A stretch of DNA of 64,000 nt, from IMG/VR virus record IMGVR_UViG_3300045256_000188, positions 19,426 to 83,425 of that record; one strand, written 5' to 3'. Source of the stretch: a virus. The notes beneath the pieces are model-generated. The model did no database searches and was not told where the DNA came from. It worked only from the letters and a program-made list of their open reading frames with translations. Position 1 is the stretch's first letter. Each line of letters starts with the position of its first letter. Both the position numbers and the translations under genes were made by a program. This document shows positions 25,511 through 34,432 of this stretch, piece by piece.

Positions 25511-28500
25511 CTACGTGGGCATGGCGCACTTGTCGTTGTCGCAGAACTGCGAACCCACCGCCTCGTACAGATACTCCGAGTAATCGGCGTTACCGAGCTT
25601 GGAGTTGTACTCCTCAACTTCCGCGGCCTCACACGGAATGTATGGGGCCTGGGCGTAGCCATGGTCTACGTGCGGCAGGAAACTGATGCCCTTGAGTTGG
25701 TCCTCAAAAGCTTCCAGCACGCGGGCAATGTCCGCGGCCTCGTGCGGCTTAAACTTCACGGTACACGACACTTGGTTATCGGCCCAATACCGCTGGTAAT
25801 CCACGGCGTTCTGCATCTGTTCCCAGATGCTAACTTCGCCGACTGGCCGGACGCCCGATTCGCCCTTGACGCCGAAGTAGACCACCACGGTCCGGTCCGG
25901 GTCAGACAGCACCGGCTCGACCTTGAAACCCGCCTCGCGGAGGATCTTGACCAGGACCGAGTCCTTGGCGACCCGCACCAACCGCCAGTAGGTGCCGGCT
26001 TCGGGATGGTGGATGCCGGGGGAGACGCCCACGACCAGACTGACGGTGTTATGGCTTTTCACCGCCCCCGCATAGTACCAGTGACTATTATCGACCTCGA
26101 CATCATATGTGCGTTGCCGTTCGCCTTGGGTTACAGCCACCACTTTGCCAAATAATCTGTTCTTCTTGCCAACTTGGTGTGTCCATGGTAAATCGGCAAC
26201 GGCGTCTTCCACACACTTATTGCAGTGTTTAGCGAACAACGCGAAGCGGTCGTCCACGGTGTGTTTCATCCCAGACAAGGACCACATTCTTCGCACGCCT
26301 TGATGATTGCGTCCCTTAGCGTTAAGCGACCTACTGAAAACAAGACCAACGGCCAACGCCACATCCTGAACGTGCCGAGCAAATAAATCCCCAGACATTG
26401 AAATGATTGGATACTGATCAGACGCCCGCCGACCAATGCAGCCATCGGAATCACACAGCCCAGCCAGGAAGGCCAAGATGTCTTCGTAGCTTGAACTGCG
26501 TATGCATTTCGGGATCAAATCAGCATTGCTCTTGATTTTCAGACAGTCGTTAATCAAGAGCCAGTGCCACAGCAACTTGGAACCAACTTCGAGAACGAAA
26601 GCATCACGACCTTGGGAAGCCCGTGTGATTTTCGTCTCGACTCCGAATTGCTCCAGAATAACCCTTTGGGCTTTGTGTAAATTAGACAGATTTTGATCGG
26701 TGTACCGCATCCTGAATTTCAGGAACGATTGTGAACCGTCGCCCCACATGTATCCGAGCAACCACGCTAGATCCGGGTTCATGTGCGTTGGTTGCTCAAT
26801 GGCTGCGACCGGACCACGCATCGACACGTGCCTAGATGATAGTTTGCAGAGGGCAGCATGGTTGCGACACGAATAAATACCAGGAGTCAGTTGCACGATG
26901 TCGCCAGGCAACAGTTCGTCGGCACGTTTCCAGTCGTTGACCTGGCTTAATTTCCGCTTCTTACCTCGGTCGTATCGTGACACTACGAACCATTGATGGT
27001 TTGGAGTCGACTCAAGCATGAAATTGTAGTTGAGTTTGACCTTCACGACATCAGATAAGCCGTTGTCATAGGTCTTGGTGATGCGATCACCGATTGCCGT
27101 GGCAACTCCAGCCATCATCGACCGACTAGAATCGATTCCATCTCCCTGAACAGCGATCACTTCTTTGGTCATATCACACCACCGTTCCCCATCCTGATGG
27201 CCAGACATCTCGAACAGCTCTTCGAGGGTCAGCAGACCGGCGGATGTTGTCGTCAGTGCATGCCAGGGCCGACAGCCGCTAGGCTTGACCGACGTGACCT
27301 TGATCGACTTCGGAACGCACATCCATTCCGAGTAGATCTGGTCCCAACGGCGGATCTCATTGTAGCCGGCATCGCAGAAGTCCTTGAGGACCGTGCGACG
27401 ACCAAACTTGGCGAACGCTTCCACGATCCCCGACTGGCTCAGGCCGATCCGCCGGTTGCGGAGGGTGACCTGATTCGTCCGGCGATTGTGGGTTGGCAGC
27501 AGGGTGACGGTCTTGGCGTACAGGTAGGCGAACTTGAGGGTCCGCATGTAGTCGTTGGCATCATCGTGGTTCGATGGGAACGTCTCCACGAGATTACATT
27601 GGTAAGTGATGACGTTCCCGAATACACCCATGTGGTTGTCCGGCTCATCAAAGCAATAAGTAGTATGCAGACCAGGAAGTTTCTCGACGGCAACCACATA
27701 CTGCTTTTGGGCGACATCGATTCCGCGATTCGAGTATCGTGGATTCGGCTTAATCCGGCTACCGATCTTAGTTGCTCGCTTCACCCTGGTTGGGATTTCT
27801 CCGCACTCGAAGCTCGGAATCTGAATGTACCAGAGGTCGTTCTGTCGCACCCCCTTGTTCGTCACTTGCCCAGCCGGGTGATAAAAATTGACGGAGGCGT
27901 GGTTGATCCCAGCCCTGCGTAGGAGTAGTTGGGCATCACGAATCTTGGCTTCCAAACCGTAGATCCGATAGCTGTGAGTATTAGCCTGCTTACACACGCA
28001 ACCGTCCGACTCGATCCAACCGGCGATGAACTCCAAGATGCTCTCACGATCGAAAGCCATCACCCACGCCGGTAAGCCGGCGTTCTTGTCGCGAAGTTCT
28101 CTGAGCTGATCGGAAGTCATACAGTCTCGAAGATTGATGCGATTATACGGGTCGCCGTAACCATCCTTATTCTGTGGTTTGTACCAACGACCTCCCATGT
28201 CCAGCGTCTTGAGTTTGGCCTTTTGGCCACAGGCGACGGCCATGGGGCGGGTATAGCGTGGCCGATTCACGAGATCACCATCGCCAGTAGCATAGCCCAT
28301 TTCAAAAGCGTTAGAGACTTTGTTACCAGCGACCCGGCCCAGAGAGAAACCCAGCACGCGGTCTCCAGGCTGTAATTGTAGGGTTCCAACACGTCGATAG
28401 ACCCGTTTTCCAACAGGCCGCACCGACCATCCGTGATTGCCGGTAGCATCCAGATAAGAACCGTCGGAGAAGTGAACTCGATATAGTTCGCGGTCGCTCC

Positions 28501-31500
28501 CAGTGACGCGGGGCGTGACTTTCGACCAACTATCGCCGTTCCAGACTTCGACAATCTTACCAACCACGGCGTCGATCCGGCGGATGCCATCCCGGAGCTG
28601 TAATTTAGTGTCACCACTGACACACAGCTCGTACGACTCCAGGGACTGCTCCATGCATTGACCAATTATTATCCCATTGACAACAACTTTATTATGCCCC
28701 GGTTCGGTAAGACAGAAAGTCTCCTCCTCACCGACACGCTCAACAGACATGACCATCGCAAACAGTTTCGGTAAAGAGTTGCGGCTACCATGGTGGTCGG
28801 CCAACCAAGATGTAGCCTTTTCGGTTTTCGAAGCCTGTATAAAACCGATCTGATTCATGAACAGCTGAACGTTAGTACGACCGGAGATTATTAGTTCGTG
28901 GCCACCATTTCCATCGTTCATAAGTCTGGTGGTAACCGCTTGTCTTCGCAGGACGCTAGAATTGATCCCAAACTGCCTAAGCAACAGTTGACATTCATTC
29001 AAGAATGACTTCGATTTCTGGCCGGCCCTGATAGAGATTGATAGTTTGTAGTTGCTAATCTGTACACCACCGTCCGCACTAAAGAAGCCCCTAAGGAAAG
29101 CTGCCACTGTTTCGCGAGTGCCACCCCAAATAGATGTAGGGACCCTGTGCTTGTCGCCTGGAACAACACCGTCACTATTAAGCAATCGACCCAGGACATT
29201 GGACCTGATCGATTTCTGCCGATGGCTGAAATGCTCCTGACGGCGTTCACTGCCATCGAAATCGGGAGACTGATCACTGGATTGATTGTGCCGATGATAG
29301 ACATCCAATAGATTACGGCGCAACACCGGTAAGACCTCTTCGATATCGTCCTGATGACAGGCCACAAACGCCGTCACCTGACCATCACGCTGTTGTGACA
29401 GTGAGCCATCTCCGATCACCCAGCCAGCCAATTCAGCATAGTGCGGATCGCTGAATTGCCCGAATGCTGGCACGAAATGAAGTGGCAAACGGTGACCCGG
29501 AACCAATTCACATAGCCGTACCCTGTGCTCAACCATATCATCATCCAAGACTACGAAGACATGATCAGCGGTGGCGTCGATATACTGACCATTACTAAGC
29601 ATCACGCGGAATATTTCAGCACGTTCGCTAGTTCGATAAACATTGGTAGCAGTAACCACACCAGCATGGTTTACTACTCTGAGTGTGCCATGCTTGTCAA
29701 CGGATGGTTGACCGCTATACTCCTGAAACCCACCACTTACCCACAGTTCGCGCATCGTGCGATATCCGTTCTCGGTCAACAACCTCATGGCTCCCGCAAA
29801 ACAAGGGTTCGCCCCCATCACGCGGCCATCCACACCGGGCTTGAGGCCGTCCACCATCCGCCCGTAGTCGCGGACGTTGTTGAGCCAGATGATACCCGGC
29901 TCGCCGTTGACGCCGATCTGCTGACCGACAGGACGGTAATCCATGCCGAGCTTGGCGAAGATCGAGTTGTTGGATGCCCAGCGGTGGTGGTTAAGGGCGT
30001 TCCAGGTCTGGATTGCCGGCAGCAACCGCTCATCCGGGATGTCCTTACCGGCGAAGTCGTCCTTGGTGGCCGAGTTCCGCTTGGCGGCGTAAATCTTGCC
30101 CGTAACTTCGAACCACGCATCCATGTCCTGCGGCAGCAGGGTCTTGGTCGGGTTCTTCATCGAGCAGTACGCTTCGTCGTCGGCGTCACCGAAGGCGATT
30201 TCGGCGGTGTTATGCACCAAACGCCCCTCCGCCACGAACTCGCTGCGGTCCGGCACGGACAGATCGTAGGTCTCGACGGTCACTCCCTCGTCCACGACTG
30301 AGGTCACCGCCACCGGAATCAGACCCTTTGTCTTCAGGCCCAGCGTAGTAGCACTTGAATAGGTCATCTGTTCCTGTTGCGGCGTCCAGGTTCGGCCGTA
30401 GTCAGCATACATCACACTCTTGCTGACCATCTCCGTCGGGTAGCCGAAATCGTGGCCGCTGGCCCGTCCCATCTCGCGAAGCTGCTTGACCGCATGGGGC
30501 TGGACATGCTGGCGGAAACCGGCGATGGCATACTCGCCCAGCAACGAGATCTCCCATTTGGCCTGGCCAGCAGCGTCGGCCTTCTTACGGAGCCGCAATT
30601 TGGTCGGGATACCAAGGCTTGAGTATACGGCCTGCACCTGCCGTAGGAAGTCACGATATACGCTAGTCACCAGGGTGGTTGGACGGTTCTTGGTGGAACC
30701 GTCGCTGTCCAGCAGCCCGGCGAGGTAGGCAGATCTGATCTCCGGGATCCCCATGCGGATACAGGCCGGTACGTCAAGGGGCTTACGGGCCTGCTTAACG
30801 TGAGTGTACAAATAGTGGGCCAGTCGCTTGGAAATGACACGGATCTTGCGACAATTATCTTGGCTGCGTTGCTCGCCGGGGGCGTCGAAACCGAAGGCCG
30901 CAAATCCGGCGTTCACTTTGGCGGTGATACCATCATGGTATTCGTCTCGATTTACGGGGATCGTCACCGAGGCTCCATGGTACTTGCGGCCCTTGTGGGC
31001 ACGCCCAGGATACACGTAGCCGCCGCCATGTACGGCCCCCAGGAACCACGCCACGTCCGTGGTCAGACCGGGGACGATCAGGGTTGACCCGCGGCCGGAT
31101 AGGTCACTGTAGCCGGGCAGGACGGTATCGGTACCGGGGATGACGGCATCCACGAACACCATTCGGTCACCGGCCCGGAGTTCGTGGGCACGCTTCCACT
31201 CGTATTGGTCCAGGCCGCTCATCACGGCGATCCGGTGCCTGTCGGTGCAGCGGAACGGCCCCATCAGACTGTTGATGGTCACCACCCGCTGAACCCCCTG
31301 GGCCACGTTTTCGGCGACCGGGTAATAGCCGTCGGCGGTGAGGACTAAATCACCGACCTGTACCTGTTCGATCGGGACCAACCCGCGTTTGAGGTGAACC
31401 AGGGTGCCCTTGGGCAAGCACCGACGGACATTCCCAGCAACCACGCAACGACCAATGTAGTTCATCAAGTCGGTGATGTCCACCGAATCGAGGGTCTGGC

Positions 31501-34432
31501 CGATCTTCCGGTCCAGGTGGGCTCGAATGAGGACGTGCAGTTCGATCAGGATACTAGGGCCGCTGGCCTTGCCGCCAAAGCCCTTGATGTCCGACCCTTC
31601 CTTTCGAATCTGGGAATAGTCGAACTCGACGATGCCTTCCTTGTAGGCCACGGTGTAGGAGCGGATCAGGTGGCGTACCGAGTCAACCCAGCCCTCGCGG
31701 GAGTCTGGGATGACAAACGGCCGAATGATGCTTGGATTGGGCTGGTAGATGTTGATCTTGCCAGCACCCTTGGTATCAAACCCGACGCCCACGCCGAGCA
31801 TCGACATGTCCATGAGGAAGCAGAACGGCTCAGCCGGGTCTGACTCCGACAGATCGGAGGTCGAGACGAAGCCGCAGTTCCGGGAATGGATACCGTCAGC
31901 GAGAGCAAATGAGTGGTAATCTGGAACCTGTGGGCAGAAGACTTCTTCGTACCGGTCGGTTGGCTCCACTGACTTGACGCGCCAGTGATATACAGGCCGC
32001 GTCCGGTGACTGGACCAGGACTCGAATCGACGGCGATGTTCTTTCAGCAAGAAGAACTCAGGCCGTAAATGAGACCCCATAAGCCCAATCTCATAACTGT
32101 CGAAGGTCTTAACTTCCCCATCATGCTTGACAACTTGATGGCTCTTGATGATAGAATATGTGCCAATACCAAGAACGGCACACACGTCACGCACGACTAG
32201 AAGATTGGACTTCTTACTGCTGCTAATCCTGATACAGTTGCCTTTCTTGTTGATCTTCCCGTCAGCAGCGAAGTAACCGGCGAGCCAGCCATAGAGATAA
32301 CTGCTCGACTCACGCAGAGACGGTGGTTCTTTGAAGAATCGCGGAAGATCCGCGACTCGCACCGCCCCACCCTCACACTTGTCGGGATGATCGGTAGTCG
32401 GGCAAGAGTTGAAGTACTTGAGCAGTTCCCTATCCTTGTGGCCACACAGATAAATAGATGCTCCGCTGTGACCAGCTGCCGGGGTATTGCCGTCACCATA
32501 CGTGATCCCGTGGGCGATGCCAAAGTTACTTGGCCGAAGTTCACCACCGATGCCACGTCCAAACAGGTATCGCAGGCAATCAACGCCGGGTTTGAGGTCC
32601 TTAGTAGTGCAGATGCGATAAGGAGCCGTTCTCCGCCTCTTGGCTGTGATGACAGCCACACTCACACCATCGGACTGACTGGCATGGTTTGCCGGTGCGA
32701 ACCGGCGATCACGTGCGTACCACTCATGATCAGCGGTAGCGTAGATGATCTTCTCTGAACCAGAACGCTCAAGAGTGATTTTCCATAGTTGTTGCACCCC
32801 AAACGATTTGATAGGTGCTTCAACCCAGCGTCCACCCTCGGTCAGTAGCGTCTGGACGGTGCCAGCCAATTCACCTATGGGCTTGATGCCGTCGCGAGTA
32901 ACAATCTCCTCTTCGGCCGGGAGACAGTTCCCGGTCAAGATGTTGTCTTCGAGGACGAAACATCCCTTGCCAGGAACTGTGGCACAATATACTTCCTCTT
33001 CCCGATCAGTTTCTTCGACCGATTCCACGATCCATTTTTCGCGATGGCTACCGCCGCGTTCCTTCCAGGCCAGGAATCGCTGGCGGTGATGAGACAGCAG
33101 GAAGAAGTCTTCGGTCAGGTGCTCCAATTTCAGGTACACCCGGTATCCAACGAATTCGCGGCGGTCACCGCGGTGGTTCACCACATGCATGCCCTGTTGT
33201 ACTAGACCGGTGCCGATACCGAGAACAGCACAGACCTCACGTACCAGTTCCATGTTCTCCTGTTTCGAGGAATGGATAAACGCCGTACATGCCTTCTTAT
33301 TGATAGAGCCGTCAGCAGCGAAATATCCGGCCAGCCAACCGTACAAGTACGCCTTACACTCACGCAGATCCGGCGGCGACTTATAGTGGCGTGGCAGATC
33401 AGCCACCCGGATCGCGCCCTCCTTGCCCTTGCGTGGGTCGAAACTCGTCGGCGATTTCGAGAAGAACTCTAGTAATTCAAAGTTCTTCTTGCCGCAGAGA
33501 TAGAGATAGCTGCCGGTGCTCTTATCCTTGTGACCGAGCGTCCCATCGCCAAAGCAGATGCCATGGGCGATGCCGAACTGCGACGGTCGAACGCTCTGAA
33601 CGCCTTGCCCATAGACCATCTGAAGCTCGTGCCCGATCTCCAGATTGCGTGTAAGCGTTTCCTGGAACGGCCCCTTACGCCGGATGTGACGAAGCCGTTC
33701 GTCCCGGTCCACTCCGGCCGGGATTCGATTCAGTGCTGGTCTAGCGAACCAGCGGTGATCAGGGGTGGCGTAGATGACCTTGCGAGTCCTGAACCGCTTC
33801 AGGACTATTTTCATCAGTTTCTGTCTGCCGAAACTGCGGATTGGTGCATCTACCCACTCACCGTTGCTAGTCATCAACATCTGAGTGGTACCGGCCAGCT
33901 CCCCAATGGGCTTGATCCCATCTCTGGTGATGATCCGTGTGTTGAATTCCAGACAGTTGTTCAAGGCGGCGGAGCCCCGTTCCCACATGAACTTGGTGCC
34001 CATCATCCAGAGCCCGCGGCCCGGCGGCAGGAACTTGAAGTCCCACATCCGCTGAAACATCTCCTGGGCACTGGCCTGGGCTTTTTCAGCGGTCCAGGGG
34101 ATGTGCAGGTGATTGCAGTGTCGCCGCTGGATCTCGTAGCAGCCTTCAACGACCCGCTGGACGACGTCGAGGAACGTCTCCTTGCTGCCGTCCTCCTTGA
34201 GGCGGGAGTAGGTGCGGTAGAAGACGAATTCACCGAGTCCGCTGAAGCCGAATTTGGGCTTCTTCCCCTTGTACCCCTTGAGGAATGCCGGATCGAGGGT
34301 GAAATGAGCTTCTCCCTGTCCGCCGCCGAGATACTTCTCGGCGATGTTATAGATCTCGGCTTGCGGAGACAGGGGGATAGCGGGGCCATTCCCCACGGCC
34401 GCTGGCCGCAGGTTCAAGAGGATAACAGACAC
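25511..34432 (-). CDS. nrdJ: Class II (cobalamin-dependent) ribonucleotide reductase with six inteins
   Basis: Adenosylcobalamin-dependent ribonucleoside reductase, making dNTPs for phage replication without a separate radical subunit. The precursor from GTG 34432 is 2973 residues; removing inteins of 343, 350, 404, 382, 342 and 409 leaves about 743, matching monomeric RTPR (L. leichmannii enzyme, 739). Extein signatures after splicing: AALNN-CGFVST, GNVRR-TAEIAFG, GANP-CMEQSLESYEL-CNLVET, VKPSG-TVSLVVG. The cysteines after the first, third and fourth junctions correspond to Cys119, Cys408 (thiyl radical) and Cys419 in RTPR numbering. The GTG start has GGAGAG upstream and overlaps the preceding gene by 19 nt; the frame stays open upstream to 34642 but that part looks non-coding. 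Confidence 0.92.
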   Translation of the reverse strand: MSVILLNLRPAAVGNGPAIPLSPQAEIYNIAEKYLGGGQGEAHFTLDPAFLKGYKGKKPKFGFSGLGEFVFYRTYSRLKEDGSKETFLDVVQRVVEGCYEIQRRHCNHLHIPWTAEKAQASAQEMFQRMWDFKFLPPGRGLWMMGTKFMWERGSAALNNCLEFNTRIITRDGIKPIGELAGTTQMLMTSNGEWVDAPIRSFGRQKLMKIVLKRFRTRKVIYATPDHRWFARPALNRIPAGVDRDERLRHIRRKGPFQETLTRNLEIGHELQMVYGQGVQSVRPSQFGIAHGICFGDGTLGHKDKSTGSYLYLCGKKNFELLEFFSKSPTSFDPRKGKEGAIRVADLPRHYKSPPDLRECKAYLYGWLAGYFAADGSINKKACTAFIHSSKQENMELVREVCAVLGIGTGLVQQGMHVVNHRGDRREFVGYRVYLKLEHLTEDFFLLSHHRQRFLAWKERGGSHREKWIVESVEETDREEEVYCATVPGKGCFVLEDNILTGNCLPAEEEIVTRDGIKPIGELAGTVQTLLTEGGRWVEAPIKSFGVQQLWKITLERSGSEKIIYATADHEWYARDRRFAPANHASQSDGVSVAVITAKRRRTAPYRICTTKDLKPGVDCLRYLFGRGIGGELRPSNFGIAHGITYGDGNTPAAGHSGASIYLCGHKDRELLKYFNSCPTTDHPDKCEGGAVRVADLPRFFKEPPSLRESSSYLYGWLAGYFAADGKINKKGNCIRISSSKKSNLLVVRDVCAVLGIGTYSIIKSHQVVKHDGEVKTFDSYEIGLMGSHLRPEFFLLKEHRRRFESWSSHRTRPVYHWRVKSVEPTDRYEEVFCPQVPDYHSFALADGIHSRNCGFVSTSDLSESDPAEPFCFLMDMSMLGVGVGFDTKGAGKINIYQPNPSIIRPFVIPDSREGWVDSVRHLIRSYTVAYKEGIVEFDYSQIRKEGSDIKGFGGKASGPSILIELHVLIRAHLDRKIGQTLDSVDITDLMNYIGRCVVAGNVRRCLPKGTLVHLKRGLVPIEQVQVGDLVLTADGYYPVAENVAQGVQRVVTINSLMGPFRCTDRHRIAVMSGLDQYEWKRAHELRAGDRMVFVDAVIPGTDTVLPGYSDLSGRGSTLIVPGLTTDVAWFLGAVHGGGYVYPGRAHKGRKYHGASVTIPVNRDEYHDGITAKVNAGFAAFGFDAPGEQRSQDNCRKIRVISKRLAHYLYTHVKQARKPLDVPACIRMGIPEIRSAYLAGLLDSDGSTKNRPTTLVTSVYRDFLRQVQAVYSSLGIPTKLRLRKKADAAGQAKWEISLLGEYAIAGFRQHVQPHAVKQLREMGRASGHDFGYPTEMVSKSVMYADYGRTWTPQQEQMTYSSATTLGLKTKGLIPVAVTSVVDEGVTVETYDLSVPDRSEFVAEGRLVHNTAEIAFGDADDEAYCSMKNPTKTLLPQDMDAWFEVTGKIYAAKRNSATKDDFAGKDIPDERLLPAIQTWNALNHHRWASNNSIFAKLGMDYRPVGQQIGVNGEPGIIWLNNVRDYGRMVDGLKPGVDGRVMGANPCFAGAMRLLTENGYRTMRELWVSGGFQEYSGQPSVDKHGTLRVVNHAGVVTATNVYRTSERAEIFRVMLSNGQYIDATADHVFVVLDDDMVEHRVRLCELVPGHRLPLHFVPAFGQFSDPHYAELAGWVIGDGSLSQQRDGQVTAFVACHQDDIEEVLPVLRRNLLDVYHRHNQSSDQSPDFDGSERRQEHFSHRQKSIRSNVLGRLLNSDGVVPGDKHRVPTSIWGGTRETVAAFLRGFFSADGGVQISNYKLSISIRAGQKSKSFLNECQLLLRQFGINSSVLRRQAVTTRLMNDGNGGHELIISGRTNVQLFMNQIGFIQASKTEKATSWLADHHGSRNSLPKLFAMVMSVERVGEEETFCLTEPGHNKVVVNGIIIGQCMEQSLESYELCVSGDTKLQLRDGIRRIDAVVGKIVEVWNGDSWSKVTPRVTGSDRELYRVHFSDGSYLDATGNHGWSVRPVGKRVYRRVGTLQLQPGDRVLGFSLGRVAGNKVSNAFEMGYATGDGDLVNRPRYTRPMAVACGQKAKLKTLDMGGRWYKPQNKDGYGDPYNRINLRDCMTSDQLRELRDKNAGLPAWVMAFDRESILEFIAGWIESDGCVCKQANTHSYRIYGLEAKIRDAQLLLRRAGINHASVNFYHPAGQVTNKGVRQNDLWYIQIPSFECGEIPTRVKRATKIGSRIKPNPRYSNRGIDVAQKQYVVAVEKLPGLHTTYCFDEPDNHMGVFGNVITYQCNLVETFPSNHDDANDYMRTLKFAYLYAKTVTLLPTHNRRTNQVTLRNRRIGLSQSGIVEAFAKFGRRTVLKDFCDAGYNEIRRWDQIYSEWMCVPKSIKVTSVKPSGCRPWHALTTTSAGLLTLEELFEMSGHQDGERWCDMTKEVIAVQGDGIDSSRSMMAGVATAIGDRITKTYDNGLSDVVKVKLNYNFMLESTPNHQWFVVSRYDRGKKRKLSQVNDWKRADELLPGDIVQLTPGIYSCRNHAALCKLSSRHVSMRGPVAAIEQPTHMNPDLAWLLGYMWGDGSQSFLKFRMRYTDQNLSNLHKAQRVILEQFGVETKITRASQGRDAFVLEVGSKLLWHWLLINDCLKIKSNADLIPKCIRSSSYEDILAFLAGLCDSDGCIGRRASDQYPIISMSGDLFARHVQDVALAVGLVFSRSLNAKGRNHQGVRRMWSLSGMKHTVDDRFALFAKHCNKCVEDAVADLPWTHQVGKKNRLFGKVVAVTQGERQRTYDVEVDNSHWYYAGAVKSHNTVSLVVGVSPGIHHPEAGTYWRLVRVAKDSVLVKILREAGFKVEPVLSDPDRTVVVYFGVKGESGVRPVGEVSIWEQMQNAVDYQRYWADNQVSCTVKFKPHEAADIARVLEAFEDQLKGISFLPHVDHGYAQAPYIPCEAAEVEEYNSKLGNADYSEYLYEAVGSQFCDNDKCAMPT
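26048..27274 (-). mobile_element. Reductase intein F, LAGLIDADG type (409 aa)
   Basis: Starts CRPWHALTTTSAG, ends AGAVKSHN before Thr+1. LAGLIDADG motifs LLGYMWGDGS and FLAGLCDSDG; block F TYDVEVDNSHWYY. It splits VKPSG from TVSLVVGVSPG, a conserved substrate/phosphate-binding loop of class II reductases. Confidence 0.92.
27599..28624 (-). mobile_element. Reductase intein E, LAGLIDADG type, C-terminal Gln (342 aa)
   Basis: Starts CVSGDTKLQLRDG, ends GVFGNVITYQ before Cys+1, so the last residue is Gln, not Asn. LAGLIDADG motifs FEMGYATGDG and FIAGWIESDG. It sits directly before the cysteine equivalent to RTPR Cys419 and just 11 extein residues after intein D. Confidence 0.9.
28658..29803 (-). 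mobile_element. Reductase intein D, LAGLIDADG type, C-terminal Gln (382 aa)
   Basis: Starts CFAGAMRLLTENG, ends VVVNGIIIGQ before Cys+1; again Gln in place of Asn and Gly as penultimate residue. LAGLIDADG motifs LAGWVIGDGS and FLRGFFSADGG. It splits GANP from CMEQSL at the thiyl-radical cysteine. Confidence 0.9.
30209..31420 (-). mobile_element. Reductase intein C, LAGLIDADG type (404 aa)
   Basis: Starts CLPKGTLVHLKRG, ends AEGRLVHN before Thr+1. Motifs FLGAVHGGGY (degenerate) and YLAGLLDSDG. Block F TYDLSVPDRSEF. It separates AGNVRR from TAEIAFG. Confidence 0.9.
31877..32926 (-). mobile_element. Reductase intein B, second of a back-to-back pair (350 aa)
   Basis: Starts CLPAEEEIVTRDGIKPIGEL immediately after the last residue of intein A, and ends ADGIHSRN before Cys+1 (CGFVST). 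LAGLIDADG motifs GIAHGITYGDG and YGWLAGYFAADG. It shares long collinear similarity with intein A, including TRDGIKPIGELAGT. Its first Cys doubles as the +1 residue of intein A. Confidence 0.9.
32927..33955 (-). mobile_element. Reductase intein A, first of a back-to-back pair (343 aa)
   Basis: Starts CLEFNTRIITRDGIKPIGEL after extein GSAALNN, and ends LEDNILTGN directly followed by intein B. LAGLIDADG motifs GIAHGICFGDG and YGWLAGYFAADG. Block B YATPDHRWF. The pair occupies the site of the cysteine equivalent to RTPR Cys119. Confidence 0.9.

Noticed and set aside
27197-27922. Plus-strand 241-codon frame inside the reductase
   Set aside because: It is antisense to conserved reductase extein, has no ribosome binding site or recognisable domain and is explained as a shadow of GC-biased minus-strand coding.
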